The notes beneath the pieces were generated by a model. The model did no database searches, was not told where the DNA came from, and saw only the letters and a program-made list of their open reading frames with translations. This document shows, piece after piece, positions 1 through 6,554 of a stretch of DNA of 15,546 bases (the stretch's first letter is position 1; the number at the start of each line of letters is the position of its first letter). Origin of the DNA: CAYSHJ01 sp964589725 (lineage in GTDB: Bacteria > Planctomycetota > Planctomycetia > Planctomycetales > Planctomycetaceae); NCBI GenBank assembly GCA_964589725.1, contig CAZPUJ010000623.1:1-15546 (forward strand). The letters are read 5' to 3'. Both the position numbers and the translations under genes were made by a program.

Positions 1-87
1 GAAGACCTTAACCGGCCGCAAAGGGTCGGCGGCACCGACGGAAGCGACGAGTAGCCACGCGATGACGAGAGCCGAGCCGTATTTCAT
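1..87 (-). CDS. N-terminal fragment of an exported protein, cut by the window edge
   Basis: The complement of 87–1 opens with ATG and reads 29 codons without a stop, beginning MKYGSALVIAWLLVASVGAA. A Lys near the N-terminus, a hydrophobic stretch (about residues 5–17) and a small-residue site (VGAA, then DPLRPVKVF) make a textbook Sec signal peptide, so the product is exported. It starts 27 bp after the stop of the upstream NHL-protein gene on the same strand, which suggests co-transcription. No strong Shine-Dalgarno is visible. The mature part lies outside the window, so the family cannot be named. Confidence 0.7.
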   Translation of the reverse strand, partial: MKYGSALVIAWLLVASVGAADPLRPVKVF

Positions 88-114
88 GAATTGCCAATCG
101 TGCAGAAGTTGCGG

Positions 115-1119
115 TTACTTCACCCGCACCAGCTTCATGATGCGGCCCGAGATGTTCCAATCCTGCACATACAGGTTGTCGTCCTTGTCCCAGTAGGAGC
201 CGTGAGTGCCGTTGAAGATGCCTTCGATCCATTTGTCTTGCGGGACATTGTGGTTCACTCGCGTCGCCGGGTCTGCGTTGTGGCCGAGCACCGCGATGAT
301 CGTGTTGCTCTTGTCGAGGATGACCACTCGTCCGTGCAAATCCGGTACGGAGACGTAGTCCCCCTGAACGGCAACTGAGGTGGGCATTCCCAAACCGGTC
401 ACGACCTCGTCGATGTAGTTGCCGCTGAGGTCGTAATGCAGCAGGCGGCCTTTCGGTTCGTGGTTACGGTCGCAGATCAGTAGGCGCGGCGGGTTGTAAC
501 GCGTGTCCAACGTCATGCCGTGCGCGGTGTTGAACTCCTTGAGGCCGTTCCCTTTGACGCCGAAGTGCATCAGGTACTTGCCCGTCTTGTCGAACTTGAA
601 AATGTGGTTGCTCGCGTAACCGTCTGCCAGAATGATGTCCCCATTCGGAGCAACGGTGATCGCCGTCGGGCTCCACTTAGTCAGCTTCAGCTTGGATTCT
701 TCTTCTGTGGGAATGCCCAGTTTGAGCACGATGTCTCCGGTCTCGGCGTGAAACTTGATCCCTTCGCCGGCGGCATTGCGAGCAGCGTAAATGAACTCGT
801 CGTTTCCTTCGGCGCGAATCTCCAGGTCATGAATGTTCGAGTATTTGTCGCCCAGGAACCGGCGAATCACTTTGCCTTCCGGTGAGAAGACGAAGACTCC
901 CAAACTGGAGCTGGTGTAGATGCTCCCCGCCTTGTCGATCACAACACCACCGTGAGTCGATCCAAGAACCGACTTCCCGTCTTCCCCGAGTCCCCAACCC
1001 GGGACCGTGTCAAAAGTCATGATCCCGCAGCCCATTCGCACCGGCTGAACCTTCTCTGCCGCGAAGCCCGGCAGGACGAGACCAAACACGACCACGATCG
1101 AAAGCCAACAGTTCTTCAT
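115..1119 (-). CDS. Secreted NHL-repeat beta-propeller protein
   Basis: 334 aa. Residues 1–21 are a Sec signal peptide (LSIVVVFGLVLPGFAAEK). The rest consists of blade-like repeats of the NHL type, each with a loop of the form 'AvApnGdIiLADg' followed by 'IfkFDktGky': clear examples are ITVAPNGDIILADG near 154–167 and IFKFDKTGKYLMHFG near 173–187, with weaker ones near 57–95, 225–272 and 298–330. The length fits one six-bladed propeller. Planctomycetes carry many such exported propellers; most are annotated only as NHL or peptidylglycine-lyase-like, and no catalytic residues can be assigned here. The start at 1119 is supported by AGGA about 9 nt upstream. The next gene on the strand (1–87) also encodes an exported protein. 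Probable role: periplasmic or surface binding scaffold; substrate unknown. Confidence 0.85.
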   Translation of the reverse strand: MKNCWLSIVVVFGLVLPGFAAEKVQPVRMGCGIMTFDTVPGWGLGEDGKSVLGSTHGGVVIDKAGSIYTSSSLGVFVFSPEGKVIRRFLGDKYSNIHDLEIRAEGNDEFIYAARNAAGEGIKFHAETGDIVLKLGIPTEEESKLKLTKWSPTAITVAPNGDIILADGYASNHIFKFDKTGKYLMHFGVKGNGLKEFNTAHGMTLDTRYNPPRLLICDRNHEPKGRLLHYDLSGNYIDEVVTGLGMPTSVAVQGDYVSVPDLHGRVVILDKSNTIIAVLGHNADPATRVNHNVPQDKWIEGIFNGTHGSYWDKDDNLYVQDWNISGRIMKLVRVK

Positions 1120-1430
1120 GATTTGAATTCCTGGTTGTTACCCGGCCGTCATTGAACTGTCGGACTCGCGATGAGTTCTTCAGAACGAATGCCGGCCAGA
1201 AAGTGACATGGTAAGACGCATCACAAGGGGCGGCAGTATCCGGTTCCCACATCCGTATTTCAACCAGCGGCACGATTGTCGAGTCGTTGTTTTTCCGCAT
1301 TTCGCTCGTGCGTGGTGGAGGCGGCGGAGGCCGGCGATCGTTGCCGCCACCGGGGCCGCGTCGTCTTGGCGAATACGATTCGCTCGATGTTGGCATGAGG
1401 TGCTGTCGGTTTCACGGACAGCACCTCAAT
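1120..1430. other. Intergenic stretch without a convincing gene
   Basis: Open frames exist on both strands, but they are compositional: the minus-strand one is rich in Arg and Pro with a run of six Pro, and the plus-strand frames give runs of Gly or Arg from a GGCGGAGG-type purine tract near 1315–1340. None shows a family resemblance. The segment contains the upstream region of the NHL gene (ribosome site at about 1128–1131) and ends in the perfect hairpin at 1396–1428. Confidence 0.6.
1396..1428. repeat. Perfect 12-bp inverted repeat with 9-nt loop
   Basis: TGAGGTGCTGTC at 1396–1407 and its exact complement GACAGCACCTCA at 1417–1428 enclose a 9-nt loop. There is no T-run on either side, so an intrinsic terminator is not favoured. 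It lies immediately before the methyltransferase-like remnant (starting 1431) and lacks the GTAG foot seen in the other palindromes of this window. It may be a breakpoint scar or an unrelated palindromic element. Confidence 0.6.
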
Positions 1431-1562
1431 TTGCCCGTCGAAGAAATCTATGCCGCGCTATTCGAGGACGCCGGCTTCACCGAAGTCGGCTGGAAGGCGA
1501 TTCGCAAATGCAACTCGAAGAAAGAACTCTTTGAGTACGTCGTTCACGCCGTTGCTCCATGA
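1431..1562 (+). pseudogene. C-terminal remnant of a probable SAM-dependent methyltransferase
   Basis: The plus frame ending in TGA at 1560–1562 encodes about 44 residues that look like a real protein end: LPVEEIYAALFEDAGF, then TEVGWKAIRKCNSKKELFEYVV. An 'E-x-Y-x-x-L-F-x-x-A-G-F-x-x-V' helix-turn-strand close to the C-terminus is typical of class I methyltransferases. Upstream of 1431 the same frame degenerates into Gly/Arg-rich sequence with no methyltransferase motifs and no good start, so only the 3' end of a gene survives. It is directly followed by the transposase gene in convergent orientation, consistent with loss during insertion or rearrangement. The family call is a judgement from one short motif. 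Confidence 0.35.
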
Positions 1563-1568
1563 AAAACT

Positions 1569-1593
1569 GGCCGGCACGGCGTACCACCCGGCC
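1569..1593. terminator. Possible bidirectional hairpin between convergent ends
   Basis: GGCCGG at 1569–1574 pairs with CCGGCC at 1588–1593, with two more G-C pairs possible inside. It sits in the 38-bp gap between the plus-strand remnant's stop and the minus-strand transposase stop, where a shared transcription stop would be expected. There is no clear U-run on either strand. It could instead be part of the element's end. Confidence 0.3.
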
Positions 1594-1600
1594 GCTTGCG

Positions 1601-3913
1601 TTATCTCGCGTCTGCATAGGCATCGAGATCTGTCTCGCCCGACCGCAAGAAATCCAGAAAGTCGATGCCTTTGTATTTGCATGTCCCGCAAATACTGAGC
1701 AGCACCAAATAGTCTCGAAGGCCCTTCTCCGTAGTCACTCCGTTGATCACATGACGCAGCATCGCGAAGGCTTTGACCGCGTGCTCGGCGTTGTTGTTGT
1801 TCCAAGGGACACCGTCGTATTTCAGGAAGGTAAACAGCGTGTCTCGGTTCTTCTCGAAACGCTGTTTGCACTTGGTCGCGAGCTCGCTTTGAGGCTCGAT
1901 CTTCGAGAGTTGCTTGAAGAAACGACCCACGGACGCCAAGTGCTTTCTCAAGAAATGGCTCTTCAGGCCATAGCGATCAACGCTCTCCACCATCGGCTTC
2001 ACCAAGTCCGCGAAACCCTTCGCGAGCCGCTTGAGTTCCTCGTCGAATGGGTGCTTCAAGACATCGTCGTTGAGATCCCGAATGAGATGAATCAAACACT
2101 TTTGCTGGGGGCACTGGATGCCGTCGTAGGCTGCGTAGAAATCGGTCACCAAGACTCCCTTGAAGTCTTTCAGCATGTCTTGGATGGTGTCGCCGTGTCG
2201 CGTCTCGCTGTAGAAGTAGGCCACTTCTTGCATGTTCGCGATGACCCATACGAATCCGTCCCGGCCACGCACACTGACTTTTGTCTCATCAACGTGGAGC
2301 AGTTGGCCGCGGCACAGTTTCTTGACGAGCCTTTGGTAAGAGTCTTCGTATGTCTTGGCTGCCTTTGCTTTGATTTCATTCGTCCTTCCGAATGCCACAG
2401 GAAAACCGAGAACCTTGCCGATGCTGCGATCGACAGTTTCTTGCGGCAGCCGGAGTCCGATGTTTTGGTAGACCGAGTACGCGATCATCCCGGAACCAAA
2501 CTTGTTCCGATTCCAGGGTCTGTCCGGAGGTTGGAATGTTGCCCCGCATTCCACACATTGGTAGCGGTGGAATCGGTAATGGATGATCCACCTTTTGATC
2601 CCGTATCGCATGAACTTGATATCAAGAATTGTCTTGCTCGCTTTATTCCTCCGAATCAGCTTCGTCGAATTGCACTTCGGGCACAAACGAGGCCGCGCAA
2701 GCTCAATTTCCGTGTTGGGCGATAAAGCAGGTTGAGCTTTCGTAGCCTGCCTCAAAGCACGCTTCACGCCCGTATTTGACTTCACGTAAATCCGCTCGCG
2801 TTGGTAGTCCCAGTACGCGGCTTTGTTGATGACATCGAGTTCCGGAAAAACAAACGTGTTGCGTTTGAAACCGTGAGGATGCTCACGCTTCAGTCGAGTT
2901 GCGTCCACGAAATCGTCTTGCTGCGAGGCTTCGTGATCTGGCAAAGCTTGTTGCTGCAACTCCAACAACTTGTTTGCCACCAGTTCAAGTGCCTCACAGT
3001 CATTCGTGTTGTACGTGCAAAGCGACTGTTTCACAGATGGCTCTCTGGAAGCTGTCCATTCGTGATATCGCGCGATTGTTTGCACACCGGATGCAGTCGA
3101 ATCTGACCATCGGAATCCAAGATGTCCGGCGATTTCCTTCAGTCCGTTGGAGAAGGTCGGAAAGTAAACCTGTCCGAAGATCACAGACACGAGGTTGACC
3201 GCAGACGCGATGGCTTTGGCTGGGCCAGAGCCGTCGGTTGGCTCTCCGTAGCGTTCGCACATTCGTTTCATAAAGGCTGTCTCGAAGCTGCCGTAGTGCA
3301 TCAAGACCGGACTCTCGACTTTTGACAGGACACCGAGGAAGTCAGTCCAGATTCGCTTCTCTTCGGCTGTGCTGTCGGCCCAAAGGCTGTGCTGAATCAC
3401 TCCCTGAGAAGTTGGAATCCGAATGCCGATCAGGTAATAGAAATCGCGATCAGGAAGACCCTCGACGTCCAGATACACCGGCGTTCCCTCAATCTTCATT
3501 TTCGGACTGCCAACGATGTGGATTTTGCGACTCCGAATTGCAAGAGCTTTGAGGGAGTGGTGATATTTCTCCCGCTTCTCAGCCAGCCCTTTTTTCCGTC
3601 GGCGTGGCCGTAATGACGGAACCCTCTCGACCGCGTGAATGCTGGATTCCAATTGCTGCACGCTGACAACGATGTCGGTGGCCATCCGCCAATTGGCCGT
3701 CTTCAGTTTTTCCGTGTCATCCACACCGACGACGCATTCATCGGGCGTGGCTTCCGCTGTAATGCACTTGATTCCCTCGCGTCGGTAAGAATTGTTCTCT
3801 ATTCGATACCAATCGGCATACGCGTTTCCCGCCCCCGTTTCACGGAGCGACAGGAGAAAGCATTTGGTTGGACAGTTGAGGAATGCTTCGAAAAGCTTGG
3901 CGGAGATGTTCAT
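1601..3913 (-). CDS. Fusion of TM0106-type RNase H-like nuclease and IS66 transposase
   Basis: 770 aa from ATG at 3913, preceded by GAGG 8 nt upstream; the N-terminus MNISAKLFEAFLNCPTKCFL matches TM0106-family proteins. The frame opens further to 4093, but that extension has no family resemblance. Domains in order: truncated RecB/TM0106 N-terminus (1–100); YprB-type RNase H-like nuclease (about 105–325) with D149-x-E151 in YLDVEGLP, HYGSFE near 206–211 and a closing YNTNDC at 301–306 (D305); linker; zinc ribbon with C411-x2-C414 and C453-x2-C456; IS66 DDE domain with D542 (HVDET), D591 (VTDFYAAYD) and E710 (NNNAEHAVK). From memory, full TM0106 proteins carry, between 'AVERVP' and 'RPRRR', a long segment with a Cys cluster; here VERVPS runs straight into LRPRRR at residues 95–106, so that part appears deleted. 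All three DDE residues are present. No terminal inverted repeats could be defined, so mobility is unproven. Confidence 0.8.
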   Translation of the reverse strand: MNISAKLFEAFLNCPTKCFLLSLRETGAGNAYADWYRIENNSYRREGIKCITAEATPDECVVGVDDTEKLKTANWRMATDIVVSVQQLESSIHAVERVPSLRPRRRKKGLAEKREKYHHSLKALAIRSRKIHIVGSPKMKIEGTPVYLDVEGLPDRDFYYLIGIRIPTSQGVIQHSLWADSTAEEKRIWTDFLGVLSKVESPVLMHYGSFETAFMKRMCERYGEPTDGSGPAKAIASAVNLVSVIFGQVYFPTFSNGLKEIAGHLGFRWSDSTASGVQTIARYHEWTASREPSVKQSLCTYNTNDCEALELVANKLLELQQQALPDHEASQQDDFVDATRLKREHPHGFKRNTFVFPELDVINKAAYWDYQRERIYVKSNTGVKRALRQATKAQPALSPNTEIELARPRLCPKCNSTKLIRRNKASKTILDIKFMRYGIKRWIIHYRFHRYQCVECGATFQPPDRPWNRNKFGSGMIAYSVYQNIGLRLPQETVDRSIGKVLGFPVAFGRTNEIKAKAAKTYEDSYQRLVKKLCRGQLLHVDETKVSVRGRDGFVWVIANMQEVAYFYSETRHGDTIQDMLKDFKGVLVTDFYAAYDGIQCPQQKCLIHLIRDLNDDVLKHPFDEELKRLAKGFADLVKPMVESVDRYGLKSHFLRKHLASVGRFFKQLSKIEPQSELATKCKQRFEKNRDTLFTFLKYDGVPWNNNNAEHAVKAFAMLRHVINGVTTEKGLRDYLVLLSICGTCKYKGIDFLDFLRSGETDLDAYADAR

Positions 3914-3922
3914 TCTTAGAGC

Positions 3923-3948
3923 CTCATCGAGTTGTCTCATCGAGTTAC
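3923..3948. repeat. Two 11-bp direct repeats (13-bp period) upstream of the transposase start
   Basis: CTCATCGAGTT occurs at 3923–3933 and again at 3936–3946, just upstream of the transposase ATG (3913) and including its ribosome site. A short inverted repeat TGACC-gaa-GGTCA follows at 3956–3968. Such arrangements can be protein-binding sites of a self-regulating transposase or subterminal repeats of an element end; nothing in the sequence decides between these. Confidence 0.4.
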
Positions 3949-4008
3949 TGTTTGTTGACCGAAGGTCACCGAAGCGTTTCCCGAGTTGAAGCGCTGACTG
4001 TGGCTCGT

Positions 4009-4077
4009 GTGAGTCAGCGTCTGTATCGCCAAGTGGCGGCCCGCGCTCGGGATCGCTGCGAATACGGCGGCTCACCC
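4009..4077 (+). pseudogene. Decayed N-terminal fragment of an HNH endonuclease
   Basis: A plus-strand frame from GTG at 4009 reads VSQRLYRQVAARARDRCEYG and then loses any resemblance. The pattern 'L-x-x-x-V-x-x-R-A-x-x-R-C-E-Y-C' opens many small HNH nucleases, including the intact one next door (LRRMVARRAKGRCEYC). In this copy the second Cys of the CxxC is Gly, and no HNH core follows. It is convergent with the intact gene, whose stop lies about 15 bp away. Most likely a leftover of a second HNH module destroyed by rearrangement near the transposase element. Confidence 0.35.
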
Positions 4078-4092
4078 CGGTCAGTCCAACCA

Positions 4093-4515
4093 TTAGCCGC
4101 CGCGACGTCGCTTCAGTTCCACCTTCCAGAGTGCTCGCGCCTGAACGAGCTTGGGGCGGTTGAGGCGTAGAACGGATTCGGTGACACGGCCGATGGACGT
4201 GCTGGGAACGATGCGTGTGTGATCACGGTTCCAGCGAAAGTGCTTGCTCCAACGGTCGCGACGCGGATGGAAGAATCTCACTCGACGGCGACGGACTTCG
4301 TCCCAACCATTGATCTGAGCTTGTTTGAAGGAATTGCACCAGCCGCACGACAGGCACAGGTTTTCGAGTTCATGCGTGCCGCCGCGGGATGTCGGGATCA
4401 CATGATCCACGACGCACTCTTGGCCCGTTTGTGCTTCCGACGCGCGGCAATACTCGCAGCGGCCTTTGGCTCGGCGAGCCACCATTCGCCGCAATTTGGC
4501 GGATGGGCGAGTCAT
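4093..4515 (-). CDS. HNH endonuclease
   Basis: 140 aa. The HNH core is complete: a first Cys pair C20-x2-C23 (GRCEYC), the catalytic D37-H38 (VVDHVIPTSRGG), N52 (ELENLCLSC), a second Cys pair C54/C57 and a closing N61-x-x-K64 (WCNSFK). Two CxxC pairs plus DH...N...N is the zinc-supported beta-beta-alpha-metal nuclease fold that cuts DNA. The remaining basic C-terminal half (about 70–140) is of unknown role. The ATG overlaps the stop of the upstream Phd-like gene in an ATGA, so the two are translationally coupled. Short stand-alone HNH proteins in this setting are of unproven function; with the Phd-like partner, a toxin or defence role is plausible. Confidence 0.85.
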   Translation of the reverse strand: MTRPSAKLRRMVARRAKGRCEYCRASEAQTGQECVVDHVIPTSRGGTHELENLCLSCGWCNSFKQAQINGWDEVRRRRVRFFHPRRDRWSKHFRWNRDHTRIVPSTSIGRVTESVLRLNRPKLVQARALWKVELKRRRGG

Positions 4516-4853
4516 GTCAGACGTTTCAACGCCGAGGCTCGGTGGAGCATGATCTCGTCGCCTTCGGCCAGCAAGGCGTCAAATTCACGCCGCTCCGGTG
4601 CGGTCAAGCGGCCGTTGGAATTCTTCACCATCAGCGTTTCCAGTCGTGATTGTTTTTCTTTCGCGAGCCGATACTCAGAACCCAACGCGTCGATTCGCTT
4701 TCCCAGACGACGTTCGTTCCATTCTTCGGCACTGACCAGGACGACGGAGTCACGTCCTCGTCGTCGAACGATGCACTCTTCACCGGTTTCGGCTCGGTCT
4801 AATAGGTCGATCAGCTTCTCCTGCAACTGACGTTCGGTCACACGCACACTCAT
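4512..4853 (-). CDS. Phd/YefM-like antitoxin fold protein with helical C-terminal extension
   Basis: 113 aa from ATG at 4853, chosen over an upstream TTG (4880) because GGGGAG lies 7 nt before it. Residues 1–45 follow the Phd/YefM DNA-binding domain: an N-terminal strand and helix (MSVRVTERQLQEKLIDLLDR), then 'G-E-E-C-I-V-R-R-R-G-R-D-S-V-V-L-V-S' and EEW. Residues about 82–113 (LTAPERREFDALLAEGDEI, then MLHRASALKRL) form a charged amphipathic helix pair; from memory similar tails occur on small proteins encoded just before HNH nucleases. Its stop overlaps the HNH start by 4 bp. In classical modules Phd proteins neutralise a downstream Doc or RelE toxin and repress their own operon; here the partner is an HNH nuclease. 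An antitoxin role is inferred, not shown. Confidence 0.7.
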   Translation of the reverse strand: MSVRVTERQLQEKLIDLLDRAETGEECIVRRRGRDSVVLVSAEEWNERRLGKRIDALGSEYRLAKEKQSRLETLMVKNSNGRLTAPERREFDALLAEGDEIMLHRASALKRLT

Positions 4854-4895
4854 GACAACTCTCCCCGTTAGCTCCACCAATGGCAGCGGCTCAAC

Positions 4896-4924
4896 ATGCT
4901 ACCCGTGACTCAACGCACCAACAA
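4896..4924 (-). promoter_or_regulatory. Candidate promoter of the Phd-like/HNH pair
   Basis: On the minus strand TTGTTG (4924–4919) and TAGCAT (4901–4896) are separated by 17 bp, a sigma-70-like spacing, about 43 bp upstream of the Phd-like ATG. Both hexamers are imperfect, so this is only a candidate. Confidence 0.25.
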
Positions 4925-4980
4925 GAAGTCTCTGTTGATGTCCAACGAAGGCCGACGTGCGTCAAATCTTGGTCGAATTC

Positions 4981-6465
4981 TCACGCGAACCGAATCGGCT
5001 CGCCATGATAGATGTGGTGCGGGCGATCGACTTCATCTTTCCAGGCGGCGGTGTCGGGAATTCCCAAGGCGTGATAAATCGTGGCCGCCAGGCTCTCAGG
5101 AAGTTGAGCATCGGCGGTTGGGTAGGCACCGTGCTTGTCCGATGCTCCCACAACGACGCCTCCTTTGATGCCGCCGCCGGCGACGAAGACCGTTTGGACC
5201 GCTCCCCAATGATCACGACCGCAGACTTTACTTTCTCCGGCTCCGGCATTGATTTTCGGAGTGCGACCCATTTCGCCACACATCACGATCAGCGTCTCGT
5301 CCAGCAGCCCCAGGGTCTGAAGGTCATCCAGCAACGCCGAGAGGCCACGGTCGGTGGGTGGCAGCAGGCAATCGCGCAGCAACGGAAAATTGTTTTCGTG
5401 CGTGTCCCACGATTCGTTGTTGCCGAGGTTGACCTGAACCAGGTTGACTCCCGCCTGCACCAGTTGCCGAGCCATCAGCAGCGACCAGCCGAAGGCATTG
5501 CGTCCGTAACGATCCAGTGTCTGCGGATCGGCGTTGTGAACGTCGAATGCTCGTTGCACGCTGGCGTCGGTCAGCAATGAAATCGCGGCCTGGCGATGTC
5601 GATCAAACGACTCGATCGACGCGGTCCGCTCCAAATGATGACGTTGCTGGTCGAGCAAGCTTCGCAGGCTGTCGCGATTCGCCAGTCGTGAGCGGTTCAG
5701 CCCTTGCGGCAAGCTGAGGTTTGGCGACTGGAACGTCAGATTCGGGTTTCGCTCGCGGCCTCGAACGAAATGAAACTCGTAATCCGGATACGCTCCATAG
5801 GACTTCGCGTTGTACGGCGAGGCTTCGATGAACCACGGATCGCGGTGGCTTCCCATCAAGCCGCCAAACTGGCCGGGGAGCACTCGCCCCGTGTTGTGAA
5901 TGAGCCGCTCGGGGAGCACGACTGCCGGCGGCAGATTGTTGTTTCGTCGCGGAAGCGCGTTGCCGACCACCGAGGCGATCGATGGCCAATCGCTCGACTG
6001 TGGCTTGCTGGCGTTGTAACCCGGCGGCATCGGCGTGCGTCCGGTGAGAATAGACGTGTGGCCTTGCGAGTGCTCGTTGTACGGCGTGGTGAGAGAACGA
6101 ATCAGGCTCCACATTTGGCTGCGCGCCGCCAGCATCGGCAGGTGCTCGCAAATGGAAATCCCCGTTGACCGAGTGGCAATCGGCGAGAATTCTCCTCGAA
6201 TACCGGCCGGGGCGTCCGGCTTCGGATCGAAACTGTCATGCTGAGTCAGTCCACCGGAGAGAAACACAAAGATGACCGACTTCGCGCTCCCGCCGCTCGG
6301 CGTCGTCAACTTCCCGTCGGCAGCACGCAAGGCGGCGACATGATTCATCCCCAGCCCAAGAAGGCCAATGCTCCCCGCTTGAATCGCTGTTCGTCGCGAA
6401 AGGCTTTCATGAGTGATGCCGCTTTGCCGAGTGCGTTCGTTCAAGCGAGCGTTCCTCATCTGCAT
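4981..6465 (-). CDS. DUF1501 protein with Tat signal (first copy)
   Basis: 494 aa from ATG at 6465, supported by GGAG 8 nt upstream; an upstream extension to 6600 has no signal and was rejected. A twin-arginine signal lies near residues 22–48 (LSRRTAIQAGSIGLLGLGM). The DUF1501 domain follows: VIFVFLSGGLTQHDSFDPKP near 64–82, W353-D-T-H (ESWDTHENNF), E398-M-G-R-T-P and R417-D-H-W, then AGGGIKGGVVVGASDKHGAY near 429–448. DUF1501 is related to the sulfatase/alkaline phosphatase superfamily, and the conserved His, Asp and Glu residues suggest a metal site; the substrate is unknown. Last gene of the minus-strand exported-protein cluster, 89 bp after a second DUF1501 gene, with a REP-like hairpin in the gap. 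Such proteins usually pair with a DUF1549/DUF1553 partner, as here. Confidence 0.88.
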   Translation of the reverse strand: MQMRNARLNERTRQSGITHESLSRRTAIQAGSIGLLGLGMNHVAALRAADGKLTTPSGGSAKSVIFVFLSGGLTQHDSFDPKPDAPAGIRGEFSPIATRSTGISICEHLPMLAARSQMWSLIRSLTTPYNEHSQGHTSILTGRTPMPPGYNASKPQSSDWPSIASVVGNALPRRNNNLPPAVVLPERLIHNTGRVLPGQFGGLMGSHRDPWFIEASPYNAKSYGAYPDYEFHFVRGRERNPNLTFQSPNLSLPQGLNRSRLANRDSLRSLLDQQRHHLERTASIESFDRHRQAAISLLTDASVQRAFDVHNADPQTLDRYGRNAFGWSLLMARQLVQAGVNLVQVNLGNNESWDTHENNFPLLRDCLLPPTDRGLSALLDDLQTLGLLDETLIVMCGEMGRTPKINAGAGESKVCGRDHWGAVQTVFVAGGGIKGGVVVGASDKHGAYPTADAQLPESLAATIYHALGIPDTAAWKDEVDRPHHIYHGEPIRFA

Positions 6466-6494
6466 GGCATGGTCTCCAGTCGGGCCTGGATCTT

Positions 6495-6528
6495 GTAGCT
6501 GAATTCGCAAGAATTCAGCCACAGCTAC
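6495..6528. repeat. REP-like palindrome between the two DUF1501 genes
   Basis: GTAG at 6495–6498 leads into a perfect 9-bp stem, GCTGAATTC (6498–6506) and GAATTCAGC (6511–6519), around a GCAA loop. It closes with a second, inverted GTAGCT foot (AGCTAC, 6523–6528). It belongs to the GTAG-foot family described for 12234–12313, with the same loop as one arm there. In RNA, GCAA is a stable GNRA tetraloop, so the transcript between the two genes would carry a strong hairpin. Confidence 0.75.
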
Positions 6529-6554
6529 GACGTGTTGGAAGGTACGCTGTCGTG

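Noticed and set aside
1010..1396. Proline-rich minus-strand frame
   Set aside because: It overlaps the NHL gene start, and its Pro and Arg runs come from a purine-rich tract.
1559..2725. 388-codon plus-strand open frame
   Set aside because: It is antisense to the transposase fusion, whose strand carries clear catalytic motifs. The plus frame shows no family pattern.
1563..4008. Terminal inverted repeats and target duplication of an insertion sequence
   Set aside because: I compared the two flanks of the transposase gene and found only weak, short similarity, so element ends are not called.
3914..4093. N-terminal extension of the transposase fusion to 4093
   Set aside because: The extra 60 residues resemble no family, while ATG at 3913 has a good ribosome site and begins the recognised TM0106 N-terminus.
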